A stretch of DNA of 44,161 nucleotides. Source: Spirochaetaceae bacterium (GTDB lineage Bacteria > Spirochaetota > Spirochaetia > DSM-27196 > SKKC01). Below, one piece after another: positions 14,818 through 23,069 of the stretch. Made by a program: the position numbers and the translations under genes. The first letter of the stretch is position 1. The number at the start of each line of letters is the position of its first letter. Below the pieces are notes generated by a model. That model saw only the letters and a program-made list of their open reading frames with translations. It was not told where the DNA came from and did not search any database. The stretch lies in contig SKXQ01000057.1 of the NCBI GenBank assembly GCA_007128315.1, positions 1-44,161 of the forward strand, in the 5' to 3' direction.

Positions 14818-14970
14818 TTAACCGTAGAGGGGATTCCACGGCAATGAGATGATGCGCGACGCGTCTTGATCACCTTCGCGCAGGTACGGCTCCTGCGTGA
14901 TCTGAAAGCGTGGTCGTCGAGACAGGGGTGCAACCGGTGTAGCGTTGCTCTCGCGCGAAAGCGACAGCAT
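14818..14970 (-). CDS. Possible 50-residue protein following the beta-lactamase-family gene
   Basis: ATG at 14970 follows the TAG of the upstream gene with no gap (TAGATG). GGGAG lies only 3 nt upstream, which could allow re-initiation. The product begins MLSLSRESNATPVAPLSRRP and ends REGDQDASRIISLPWNPLYG. It has no membrane segment or signal. The end looks like the tail of a longer protein, so this may be a remnant. No family is recognised. Confidence 0.3.
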   Translation of the reverse strand: MLSLSRESNATPVAPLSRRPRFQITQEPYLREGDQDASRIISLPWNPLYG

Positions 14971-16134
14971 CTACTCCCAGGACGCGTCGTAGGCCGCGAA
15001 GATGGCGTTTCGTAGAACACCGGTGCCGTCCATGACTCCGCCGCGCGAGTTAGCCATGAACACTACCTCAATGCCACCGGGAAGGATCGCGATCACGTTG
15101 CGGTTGCCCCGACCGGTTCCGTCTGCCAGAGAACCGGCTTTCGAGTAGTACCAGCCACGCGCGCCATTAGGAGAGAGCGGTGGTGGGGCCCCGTCGCTGA
15201 GACCAAAAAACGCGTCGTAGAGGATCTGCCTGTTCGCCGCCGTTATGATCTGCTCGCTGTGGTTGAGGTACGCGAGGAACTGTGCCAGATCGAGAACCGA
15301 GAAGTAGTATCCGCCGGAGGCCAGATTTGCTGAGCGGTCACCGATTACCCACCCGCCCGAAGTCTGATTCCAGAGGTAATAGAGCGCCGAAGAGGGATTC
15401 GTGGTCGGCGCTATCCCCGCGGTGCCGACGTCGCTCAGCTGACCGGCGAGACTAAAGACCTCGTTCTCCATGAACATCCTGTACTCGCCGATCGCCGTGT
15501 TTTCCATCTGCTGATCGGTTCCCCAGTACGAGGCACCATTCATGCTCGCGATAAACATTCGCAGAAAGCCATAATTAGCGTTGCTGTACGCGTATCCCGC
15601 TGCGGGGGCGACCCCCAGACCGTTCTGTGCGATGTTTCTGAGCGTCGTGTAGTCCGAGTTGAACGTGCCCGCCTGCGGTCCGGGTATTCCCGAAGTGTGT
15701 GTCAGAAGACCACGTATAGTTACCGTTTGTATGAACGCTGACAGGTCGTTCGTCGCACCCCACGCTGGTGGAAGGAACCCTGCAATTCCGTTATCGAGAT
15801 CGACACCCGGGTTGTTCTGCATGACCTTCATTACCGCCACTGCAGCGACAAACTTGTTGATGCTCGATCCGTAGATCGGTGTTGTCAGGTCTGCGGAAGT
15901 TCCGGATCGGTCCCACAATCCAAAGAAATCAGACCTTCTAAGGTTTCCGTTCTGGTTGATCGCGTAGGCGAATCCGTCCCACTGCTGACCGATGTTTGCG
16001 AGCATCGTCTGCTCGAAGGTATCGAGATTCAGGGTCTGAACCTGCGGGCTCTGTTTTCCTAACGGCGAGATCAGCTCGCATGACGCAATGAGGACGACGG
16101 TAAGGACAGCAGATACGAATCGACCGATTTGCAT
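14971..16134 (-). CDS. Beta-lactamase-family serine hydrolase, lipoprotein
   Basis: 387 residues. The N-terminus MQIGRFVSAVLTVVLIASCE is a lipoprotein signal with lipobox LIASC (Cys19). The class C/penicillin-binding-protein fold is shown by the nucleophile motif S-I-N-K (Ser91, Lys94) in YGSSINKFVAAVAVMKV and by YAYSNANYGFL, whose Tyr-Ser-Asn is the second active-site motif. The third motif (usually HTG/KTG) is not clear; GGIEVVFMANSRGG covers the last strand. Such enzymes include esterases, D-aminopeptidases and wall-modifying peptidases, and a true beta-lactamase activity is not implied. It would be anchored to a membrane facing the periplasm or outside. The upstream 264 bp is a divergent promoter region shared with 16399. 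Confidence 0.85.
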   Translation of the reverse strand: MQIGRFVSAVLTVVLIASCELISPLGKQSPQVQTLNLDTFEQTMLANIGQQWDGFAYAINQNGNLRRSDFFGLWDRSGTSADLTTPIYGSSINKFVAAVAVMKVMQNNPGVDLDNGIAGFLPPAWGATNDLSAFIQTVTIRGLLTHTSGIPGPQAGTFNSDYTTLRNIAQNGLGVAPAAGYAYSNANYGFLRMFIASMNGASYWGTDQQMENTAIGEYRMFMENEVFSLAGQLSDVGTAGIAPTTNPSSALYYLWNQTSGGWVIGDRSANLASGGYYFSVLDLAQFLAYLNHSEQIITAANRQILYDAFFGLSDGAPPPLSPNGARGWYYSKAGSLADGTGRGNRNVIAILPGGIEVVFMANSRGGVMDGTGVLRNAIFAAYDASWE

Positions 16135-16363
16135 GGGATACTCGCTTTCTGCGGCTGTGCAGAATGAGAAGATAGCCTAACCCAACAAAATAAACCTGTT
16201 ATTATGGAAAGTATTTCCGGTAGGGCCGGGCACAGGATAGACCTGTTGTCACGTATGCCTTTGCGCAGGTCCTGTATTCCCCACTTGTAGCTGTGGCCAC
16301 ACGTGGAAAGTGATGCGACTCGTGGTTGCATTTGCCGTGGTGGAGTATCGCCGACTGCCGGCC

Positions 16364-16392
16364 TTGTTTGAAGACAAGCGCTCGAATACACT
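16364..16392 (+). promoter_or_regulatory. Promoter of the deacetylase-like gene, leaderless spacing
   Basis: TTGTTT (16364-16369), 17 nt, TACACT (16387-16392), then 6 nt to the ATG at 16399. The rest of the 16135-16398 intergenic region shows no other gene-like content. Confidence 0.55.
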
Positions 16393-16398
16393 CGGGGT

Positions 16399-17439
16399 AT
16401 GATTCTCTATGACCCGGAATCGCATATTTCGCTGCGTGATTACGGTATTCTTATTCCCGTGGCTCCGGACCGTTCCGCTCGTGTCTTTTCCGAGATCGAG
16501 ACGCGCCTTGCTGCGCGTGGGCTTGCGCGGGACCGGTGGCTCGCATCGCCCGAGCCGATCGAACTCTCACAAGATGACATTCTCCGCGTACATAGCCCCG
16601 AATACGCCAGACGCCTCTACGGATCCGGGCTTGAGCAGGCCGTTCTCGAGGCGTTCGAGCTTATAGACGATCATGGCCAGCCGCACCGGTACGCGCCGGA
16701 GACGGCGGTACGTTCGATGGACGAGCTCTTTGCCTCAGTGTTGCGGTGGACTGCGCGGAGTTACCAGGCGGGGGTAGAGGCTCTCTCGAATGGAGGGCGA
16801 TTCTGCTACCACCTCGGAGGTGGTGCACATCACGGGCACTACACCTTCGGTCACGGCTTCTGTATCGTGAACGACATTGTGGTTTCGATCCGCAAGCTTC
16901 AGGCCGAGCACGCGGTCACGACCGCGTGGGTAATTGATCTTGACGCACATAAGGGCGACGGGACGGCGGCACTGACCGAAGGCGACGAAAGCGTCACAAC
17001 ACTGAGCATTCATATGGCTGACGGATGGCCGCTCGACCTTCCGGAGGTTGGTCCGTCCGGGGCACCTCACCCGAGCTATGTCGCCAGTGATTACGACATA
17101 CCGGTCGCGGCAGGAGAGGAAGCTGAGTACCTGCCGCGGCTTGAAGCGGGGCTCGCGGCGCTCGATGGGCGTGGGACACCCGGTGTTGCCTACGTGGTGG
17201 GAGGTGTTGATCCCTACGAACACGACGGTCTGCCGTCGACGCAGAGTCTGCGGTTGACGCTCGAACAGCTTGTCGCTCGCGACAGAATGACATTCGATTT
17301 CCTGCACGACCGAGGGATCCCCCAGGCGTGGCTTATGGCAGGCGGGTACGGCGAGCGAGCCTGGGAACCTTATGTCCCCTCAATCGAGTATGCGGTTGCG
17401 CGGTCGCTCGGCCTTTCGGATCTCAACCCGAGCGTTTGA
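16399..17439 (+). CDS. Histone-deacetylase-superfamily protein (AcuC/APAH-like zinc deacetylase)
   Basis: 346 residues, the usual length for the family. The catalytic layout is complete. The His pair His144-His145 lies in YHLGGGAHHGHYTFGHGFC. Zinc ligands are Asp182 and His184 in VIDLDAHKGDGT, plus Asp271 in VGGVDPYEHD. The transition-state Tyr is Tyr317 in MAGGYGERAW. Bacterial members remove acetyl groups from polyamines, acetoin-pathway enzymes or lysines. The substrate here is unknown, and no histone exists to act on. The product has no signal peptide and is cytoplasmic. The gene starts with no leader; the MFS gene at 17520 lies 80 nt downstream on the same strand. Confidence 0.88.
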   Translation: MILYDPESHISLRDYGILIPVAPDRSARVFSEIETRLAARGLARDRWLASPEPIELSQDDILRVHSPEYARRLYGSGLEQAVLEAFELIDDHGQPHRYAPETAVRSMDELFASVLRWTARSYQAGVEALSNGGRFCYHLGGGAHHGHYTFGHGFCIVNDIVVSIRKLQAEHAVTTAWVIDLDAHKGDGTAALTEGDESVTTLSIHMADGWPLDLPEVGPSGAPHPSYVASDYDIPVAAGEEAEYLPRLEAGLAALDGRGTPGVAYVVGGVDPYEHDGLPSTQSLRLTLEQLVARDRMTFDFLHDRGIPQAWLMAGGYGERAWEPYVPSIEYAVARSLGLSDLNPSV

Positions 17440-17519
17440 TCGAGCTTGATCGACTATCAAATCCTGAGTGCTCCGATTTTTCCGGAACGTCGGCCTTGCG
17501 CAGGCTGCACGCTTGAATT

Positions 17520-18722
17520 ATGGTCAGAGCTTCTATGAGCACTTCTGATTCTCGTTCACCAGCGAATGATGCGTTCCGACCGGCGATACCCGGTCTTGCC
17601 GCGATCGTCGTTATGGTGTTCAGTATTTTTTTTCCGCGACTTCTGTTCTCCCCCCTGCTTGTCTCGATACAGCTTGATCTCTCGCTGAGCGCCGCGCAGG
17701 CGACCCGCATCTTCACGACGATAGCGGCTGGATATGCGGTAGTCATGCTCGCAAGCGGGTTTGTTTCCACACGGGTGCGGCACAGACGAATTGTCGCTGT
17801 GTCGGCGTTTGGCGTGGGCGTCGGGATGCAGATCGCGGCGTTTGCGCCAACGGTGACGTTTCTGCATGTCGGTGCGCTGCTCGTGGGGGCGTCTGCCGGG
17901 TTATACGCTCCGTCGGGTCTTACGATCGTGTCCGAGATTACCCCCCTGGCGAGAAGGGGAATGGGATTTGCGATTCACGAGATTGGTCCGTCGGTCAGTT
18001 TCGTGCTCGCACCTGTTATCGCTGCTGTTGCGCTTCCGCTCGTCGGCTGGCGGGGAATTGTCTCGGTGACGGGGGTGACCAGCGCAGCTGCGGGGATTGC
18101 GTACTTTCTGCGTGGTAGCGCTGGTTTTGTCTACGGCGAGGCACCGCACTTCGAGAACCTCAAGACGATCTTCCGGATTGCGCGCTTCTGGCTCATCATT
18201 CTGTTCTTTGTGCTTGCCGCTTCGGCCGCGATCGGAATGTTTGCAGTTCTTCCGACCTTCCTGATCAGCTACCGCGGCATGGATCAGCAGCTTGCAAACG
18301 GGCTCATTGGAGCTTCCCGTCTTTCGGGTATTGCAATGATCTTTCTGTCCGGTGTGCTTACAGACCGTTTCGGATTTCGTCGCACAGTAGCCGGGATATT
18401 CCTCCTGACCGGTGTGTTCACCATACTCCTCACGGTCGGCCGTGGTTCATTTCTTACGCTGGCGGTCCTGTTGCAGCCGGCGGTTATCAGCGCCTTCTTT
18501 CCCGCGGCGATTACCGCAATGTCGGAGATTGGCCCACCACAGACGCGCAACGTCGTCATCAGCCTGGTGATTCCACTGGCAAATCTTGTCGGTTCCGGTT
18601 TCTATCCTGCCGTTGCGGGCTTTGCCGCCGACGCCGGATACATTGACCGCTTCTTTCAGGGCACCGGGGTGGCGCTTTTGCTTGCGATCCTTCTACTTCC
18701 GTTGTATCGGTCGCGGAGGTAG
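17520..18722 (+). CDS. Major facilitator superfamily transporter
   Basis: 400 residues and about 12 hydrophobic helices. The cytoplasmic loop after helix 2 reads GFVSTRVRHRR, a variant of the MFS A-motif, and its counterpart after helix 8 reads GVLTDRFGFRR. Helix 4-5 contains GASAGLYAPSGLTIVSEIT and the following RRGMGFAIHEIGPSVSF resembles sugar-phosphate/CynX-like porters. The start is uncertain between ATG 17520 and ATG 17535, neither having a strong Shine-Dalgarno. It may share a transcript with the deacetylase gene, in which case it could import or export the substrate or product of that enzyme; that link is inference only. Confidence 0.88.
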   Translation: MVRASMSTSDSRSPANDAFRPAIPGLAAIVVMVFSIFFPRLLFSPLLVSIQLDLSLSAAQATRIFTTIAAGYAVVMLASGFVSTRVRHRRIVAVSAFGVGVGMQIAAFAPTVTFLHVGALLVGASAGLYAPSGLTIVSEITPLARRGMGFAIHEIGPSVSFVLAPVIAAVALPLVGWRGIVSVTGVTSAAAGIAYFLRGSAGFVYGEAPHFENLKTIFRIARFWLIILFFVLAASAAIGMFAVLPTFLISYRGMDQQLANGLIGASRLSGIAMIFLSGVLTDRFGFRRTVAGIFLLTGVFTILLTVGRGSFLTLAVLLQPAVISAFFPAAITAMSEIGPPQTRNVVISLVIPLANLVGSGFYPAVAGFAADAGYIDRFFQGTGVALLLAILLLPLYRSRR

Positions 18723-18735
18723 CGCCACCGGCGCT
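18721..18735. terminator. Hairpin between convergent MFS and EamA genes
   Basis: AGCGCC, ACC, GGCGCT: a 6-bp GC-rich stem that begins in the MFS stop codon and ends 4 nt before the end of the convergent EamA gene. There is no U-tract on either side. A bidirectional terminator is possible. Confidence 0.35.
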
Positions 18736-18738
18736 GAA

Positions 18739-19662
18739 TCACAGCCTCAGGATTTTCGATTTCAACATGCTCCCCCGTACGGGCATCGATGCGCGTGCTG
18801 CAGCGAAGACAACGAACGAAGCTCCGAGCAGCGCGAGGGGCGCGTATACTTCCTCGAAGATGACCGCGGCCAGTAGCGCTGCGATCACGGGCTCGATCGT
18901 CGCAACTACAACCGCCCGGGAGATCGCGACGCGTGTGAGGCCATGGTAGTACAGAAGGTAGGGAAGATACGTGCTCATCACACTCAAAACGAGCAGCCAG
19001 AATGCAGCAGAAGCCGTGTATGCTCCGAAGCGAACGAAAGGCAGAACCGAAACTGCGGCGACGGGAAACATGATCGCGAGTATCCACGGAGGTCTGTATC
19101 GATGTATGGCCCATTTCCCGACAAGGTAGTATCCCGAGTAGGTTACGGCGGCGGCGAAGCCCCAGCTCAGCGAAACAGCCGTGACGTTAATACCGTGACC
19201 GCCACCGACTGCGACCAGAACCACCCCCGTAATCGTCAAGGCTATAAGAATCCATCGCCCGGGGTTGATGGGCTCGCCGAATGCGAACCAGGCGCCGACC
19301 GCCACGAAGGCGGGTGACGTATAGAGCAAGATCACCGCGAGATTGATACCTCCGGTATCAACTGCGTACGCAAGTGACACCATGAAGCCGCCGACCCCAA
19401 GGGCTCCGAAGCTAATGAGAACCGGCGTATGGCGCCTTGTGACGGCAGGCCCCGTGTTCCTGCGTGATACAAGCAGTCGGATCACGAAAAGGACAGCAGC
19501 CCCGGCGGTGCGCCAGAACGCTGTCTCCAGAGGTGAGACACCGAGGTCATAGAGTCGCCGTGAGACCGGACCTGCCGCAGCCCAGAGGACGGCGGCAGCT
19601 GCGATAAAGAGATACCCGCGGGTTTCCCGTATGTGAGCGTCCTGGTGATCGTCCCGCATCAC
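18739..19662 (-). CDS. EamA/DMT-family transporter
   Basis: 307 residues with ten predicted helices in two repeats of five (EamA domains, residues about 18-150 and 165-300). Features include the early ...AAAVLWAAAGPVSRRLYDLG segment and the second-repeat GFAAAVTYSGYYLVGKWA and ISRAVVVATIEPVIAALLAA, which is the typical E-P-V/L-A end of DMT exporters. Members export amino acids or metabolites. The start is GTG 19662 or ATG 19659. A weak extended -10 (TGATAGGCT) sits 6 nt before the GTG, again compatible with a leaderless transcript. Confidence 0.9.
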   Translation of the reverse strand: MMRDDHQDAHIRETRGYLFIAAAAVLWAAAGPVSRRLYDLGVSPLETAFWRTAGAAVLFVIRLLVSRRNTGPAVTRRHTPVLISFGALGVGGFMVSLAYAVDTGGINLAVILLYTSPAFVAVGAWFAFGEPINPGRWILIALTITGVVLVAVGGGHGINVTAVSLSWGFAAAVTYSGYYLVGKWAIHRYRPPWILAIMFPVAAVSVLPFVRFGAYTASAAFWLLVLSVMSTYLPYLLYYHGLTRVAISRAVVVATIEPVIAALLAAVIFEEVYAPLALLGASFVVFAAARASMPVRGSMLKSKILRL

Positions 19663-19822
19663 ATGCCAAGCCTATCATGCATGCAGCGGTGGCGTCCCCC
19701 GGGTCGAAAGAGTTCGCAGTCCACAGCCGAATGGCGACACCGGATTCAGGCGGTATCAGGGTGTACGGTTGCGCCTTCTGTAAGCTTCGGGTACCGCGCG
19801 CGTATTCAGCAGGGTAGTGCGA

Positions 19823-19828
19823 TATACT
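19823..19828 (+). promoter_or_regulatory. -10 element of the small lipoprotein gene, leaderless spacing
   Basis: TATACT followed by 6 nt (TTACGT) and ATG at 19835. No clear -35 element or Shine-Dalgarno is seen. The remainder of 19663-19822 holds nothing gene-like. Confidence 0.5.
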
Positions 19829-19834
19829 TTACGT

Positions 19835-20230
19835 ATGAAGTATTTCGAGTCGAGCCGCGGTTATTGTCTCCTTTCGCTGGTCTTTGTCACCGTCCTGCTT
19901 GGTGGTTGCATAACCCCGGGTTTTCGAATCGGTGTGCTCACCGGCAGTGCTGGCGCGAACACGCTTCCGGATATGGGTAATAACACGCGAATAACGCTCG
20001 AAGCACAAACGTACCGGGCGTCACCCATAACGCACAATCGGGTCACGATAACGGGGCAGGGAGCCGGTCAGAGCCGCATTAGCGGTACCTTGCGCATTAG
20101 TGGAAACGGTGTTGTCCTTTCAGCTGTGACGATCGATGGGAACGTCCGCATAACGGGCAATAACGCAGACCTGAGCGGAGCCCGGATTACCGGCAGCGTG
20201 CAGGACTCGGGTCAGAATAACCGTTGGTAG
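19835..20230 (+). CDS. Small lipoprotein with beta-solenoid-like repeats
   Basis: 131 residues from ATG 19835. An in-frame ATG at 19817 exists but lies upstream of the -10 element. The signal MKYFESSRGYCLLSLVFVTV then LLGGC gives a lipobox with Cys25. The mature part carries repeats of about 10 residues ending in ITG or ISG: RVTITGQGAGQ, SRISGTLRISGNG, VTIDGNVRITGNN, ARITGSVQDSG. This pattern resembles one face of a small right-handed beta-helix. It is probably a surface or periplasmic lipoprotein of unknown role. It converges on the cyclase gene 29 nt away. Confidence 0.7.
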   Translation: MKYFESSRGYCLLSLVFVTVLLGGCITPGFRIGVLTGSAGANTLPDMGNNTRITLEAQTYRASPITHNRVTITGQGAGQSRISGTLRISGNGVVLSAVTIDGNVRITGNNADLSGARITGSVQDSGQNNRW

Positions 20231-20259
20231 CCCGAGCGAAGCGCCATTGTGGTTCGATG

Positions 20260-22908
20260 TCACGCACACTCCATCGCCGACCTCGCGAGTGAAATCACTT
20301 CCTCGGTCGTTCGTTGTCGACCGTTCTCGTATTGCCGGGCATACATGTCCTCACCAAGCTGTTCTTTCAATTCTTTGCAGATAACCTCATACGCGTCTTT
20401 CTGTCCGCGGTCCATGGCCATTTCCGACACGGAAACAAGCGATTCCATGCTGCCAAGCAGTTCGGCAGCGAGCTCGAAACGTCCCTGTACCTCTGCAATA
20501 CGTGCCATGAGAAACACGGTATAGGCGACCGGTGTCAGCATGTAGACGCCCGAGCGGTCGCCGACAAGGCTCGTTATTGACTCACAGATCGTTTCCTGTG
20601 CCGAGTCGATCCTGCCCGCCTGGAAGAGAACGGTTGCCTGGGCAAAAAGTACGTGGGGTACGCTGCTGCGATTTCTGCTACTGCGGGCAATGGCAATCGC
20701 TTCATCGAGAGCAGACAACGCATCGTCATAGCGTTCCTGTTCGGCATATATCGTTGACATGTTCATGACCGCGAGGCGAAGCGCCCCTTCATTGTTCGAA
20801 GACCGTGCCAGATCACGTGCCTCGGAGAAGCACTCGATTGCCCCTTCACGGTCACCCTCTACATTCATGGTGATCCCGGTGTTCATGATGGTTGCGACGA
20901 CACCGTTTGTGTTCCCTGCTTCCCGGTATAAGTCACGAGCCTTCAGATACAGTGTGCGAACTGTGTTCAGCTGCCCGGGATCATTCGAGTGCGGGAGGAT
21001 GTTCGCCAGGATGCGATGGGCGTGTGCTTCGTACAGCGGCGGTGCGGAATCAGGGAGAGTCAAAGCTTCGTTCAGGTAACCGAGCAGTTCACTCTGCCGT
21101 CCGATCCAGTGCCAGAACTGCCATAGTGGGGCGATAAGACGCAACGCACGCTCCCGCTCACCGGAGGAAACTGACCACCGCATCGCAATCCGGAAGTTCT
21201 CGATTTCGGCATACAGGATTGGAAAGTGTTCGGTGAAGTCACGCTCTTCGTCTATGGAGTATCCGTATCGATCGGCGAAACTGGCATAGCAGGAAGCATG
21301 TCGGGCATGCACGGCATTGAGTTCACCGGACTCCTCGAGCGCTTCACGGGCGTACTCACGGACGATCTCAAGCATGGAAATGCGAACGGTGCCGTTGACG
21401 TGCGACTCGCGCACGAGGTTCTTGTCGACCAGCGACTCCATGATGCCGTACGGTTCGCCCTGCGTTTCAAGCAGATGCGGGATCACGTCCGGCGTGCAGC
21501 CACCAGCGCACACTCCGAGTGCACGGAACACCGCCTGCTCTTCCTGTGTCAGGAGCTGGTAGCTCCATCCGATCGCACCACGGATCGTCTGTTGCCGGGG
21601 AGGAAGATCGCGGGCTCCGCCTGACAGCGTGTCCAGACTGCGCGTGAGGCCTTCGACAATAGACTCCAGGGGAACGTAGCGGCATCTGGCCGACGCGAGT
21701 TCGATTGCAAGCGGCAAGCCGTCGAGACGTCTGCATATGTCGCAGATCGTCCGGACATTCTGTTCGTTCAGTTCCAGGTCAGGCCGGACTGCACGCGCGC
21801 GCTGAGCGAACAGTTTGATTGCCTCGTACTCAAGAGCGACCGCGGGCGTGATCCGTCCCGCCTGTTCCGGGATGTTCAACGTGGGTACCGGGTACTCGTG
21901 TTCGCCGTAGAGGCGCAGCCGTTCGCGGCTGGAAAACAGCGCCTTTACCGCCGGGGCCTGGTCCAGTATCTGAGCGATGTGTGGAGCCTCCGCCACGAGC
22001 TGTTCAAAGTTATCCATGACCAGGAGAAGCGACTTATCGTGTAGATAGGTCCCGAGTGCGGCACCCGCTTCCACTGAAGGGAGTTGCACCGACAATGCGT
22101 TGGCGACGGCACGGATCAGTCCGTCTGCATCCGTAACCGACTCAAGCGGAACGAACCACACGCCGTCGGAAAACTGTTCGCTGATTTCGGCGGCGACTTT
22201 CAGACTCAGGCGGGTTTTTCCGGTTCCTCCCGGTCCGGTCAGTGTCACCATCCGTACCTCGGTTCGGGACAGAAGCGATCGAACGGCTTCGCGCTCCCGG
22301 GTTCGTCCGACGAAAGGTGTACGTTCGGCCGGCAGATGAACGCGGACCGAGTCGAGGGTACGCAGGGGTGGAAAGTTCTGTCTGAGCCCTGATGCCAGGA
22401 CCTGGAAGATCTGTTCGGGCCGGAGCAGATCTTTGAGTCGATGAACACCGCAATCGAGAAATTCGATGCCAGGAATCAGGCTGTCGGAAATCAGGGCCCG
22501 TGCATCCGCAGACAGGAGAATCTGACCACCGTGGGCTGCTGCCTCGATACGCGACGTCCGGTTCAGAGTCGTACCGAAATAGTCCTGATCGCGAAACTGT
22601 GCGGGTCCGGTGTGTATGCCCATACGGCACGAGATGGTCCCCAGCGCTGCGTCCCAGGGCTCTGCGGCAATGAGCTGCTGAGCTCGCACCGCCGCCTGTA
22701 CGGCGTCGCTGCACAACTCAAACACAGCGCAGAAGGCGTCGCCAACCGTTTTGAACACACGACCGTGGTTCTCTTCGATGGCAGTCCGCAGCAGCTCGTC
22801 ATGCCGTTGCAGCGCCGGTTGCATGAGGTCAGGATGTCGCTCCCACAACGAGGTGCTCCCCTGTATGTCGGTAAACAGAAATGAAGGTAGCTCGTTTGTT
22901 TTCTGCAT
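20260..22908 (-). CDS. Class III adenylyl cyclase fused to STAND-type ATPase and TPR domain
   Basis: 882 residues in three parts. Residues 1-170 form a class III cyclase with metal-binding Asp14 (FTDIQGST) and Asp57 (VGDAFCAVF), Lys53 as a likely adenine-selecting residue, and Asn116/Arg120 (LNRTSRI) for the transition state. All catalytic positions are present, so cAMP production is expected. Residues 196-500 are an NB-ARC/AfsR-like ATPase with Walker A GPGGTGKT (225-232), Walker B LLLVMDNFEQL and LFSSRERLRL. The rest is helical with TPR-like repeats (EGAIECFSEARDLARSS, YDDALSALDEAIAIARSS). No DNA-binding domain is present. A cytoplasmic sensor in which ligand binding to the TPRs and ATP control cyclase output is the likely scheme. 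It is divergent to the orphan response regulator at 23070. Confidence 0.92.
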   Translation of the reverse strand: MQKTNELPSFLFTDIQGSTSLWERHPDLMQPALQRHDELLRTAIEENHGRVFKTVGDAFCAVFELCSDAVQAAVRAQQLIAAEPWDAALGTISCRMGIHTGPAQFRDQDYFGTTLNRTSRIEAAAHGGQILLSADARALISDSLIPGIEFLDCGVHRLKDLLRPEQIFQVLASGLRQNFPPLRTLDSVRVHLPAERTPFVGRTREREAVRSLLSRTEVRMVTLTGPGGTGKTRLSLKVAAEISEQFSDGVWFVPLESVTDADGLIRAVANALSVQLPSVEAGAALGTYLHDKSLLLVMDNFEQLVAEAPHIAQILDQAPAVKALFSSRERLRLYGEHEYPVPTLNIPEQAGRITPAVALEYEAIKLFAQRARAVRPDLELNEQNVRTICDICRRLDGLPLAIELASARCRYVPLESIVEGLTRSLDTLSGGARDLPPRQQTIRGAIGWSYQLLTQEEQAVFRALGVCAGGCTPDVIPHLLETQGEPYGIMESLVDKNLVRESHVNGTVRISMLEIVREYAREALEESGELNAVHARHASCYASFADRYGYSIDEERDFTEHFPILYAEIENFRIAMRWSVSSGERERALRLIAPLWQFWHWIGRQSELLGYLNEALTLPDSAPPLYEAHAHRILANILPHSNDPGQLNTVRTLYLKARDLYREAGNTNGVVATIMNTGITMNVEGDREGAIECFSEARDLARSSNNEGALRLAVMNMSTIYAEQERYDDALSALDEAIAIARSSRNRSSVPHVLFAQATVLFQAGRIDSAQETICESITSLVGDRSGVYMLTPVAYTVFLMARIAEVQGRFELAAELLGSMESLVSVSEMAMDRGQKDAYEVICKELKEQLGEDMYARQYENGRQRTTEEVISLARSAMECA

Positions 22909-22916
22909 CTACACGA

Positions 22917-22945
22917 ACTGTACCGCTTGAACGCAGAATTGAGAA
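22917..22945 (-). promoter_or_regulatory. Promoter of the cyclase/ATPase gene
   Basis: On the minus strand TTCTCA (22940-22945), 17 nt, TACAGT (22917-22922), then 8 nt to the ATG at 22908. No Shine-Dalgarno is present, so the message is near-leaderless. Confidence 0.5.
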
Positions 22946-23039
22946 GCATCATTGAACCGATAGCGATAGGGGTCGATGAGGACGCCGTATGGCGACGGCC
23001 CCGGTGGTAGAGACCTGGTAAAGGCGTGTATCCTTCTCT

Positions 23040-23058
23040 ACGGACACGGTATGTCCGT
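23040..23058. promoter_or_regulatory. Hairpin/palindrome just upstream of the orphan response regulator
   Basis: ACGGACA, CGGTA, TGTCCGT: perfect 7-bp arms ending 11 nt before the ATG at 23070. It could be an operator over the promoter or a 5'-leader hairpin limiting translation. It lies in the 161-bp gap between divergent genes. Confidence 0.4.
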
Positions 23059-23069
23059 GGATAGGTGTT

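Noticed and set aside
14250-15020. Minus-strand Arg-rich open frame of 256 codons
   Set aside because: It lies opposite the YD-repeat coding frame, with extreme Arg/Ser content arising from reversed Tyr/Asp/Gly codons; there is no ribosome-binding site.
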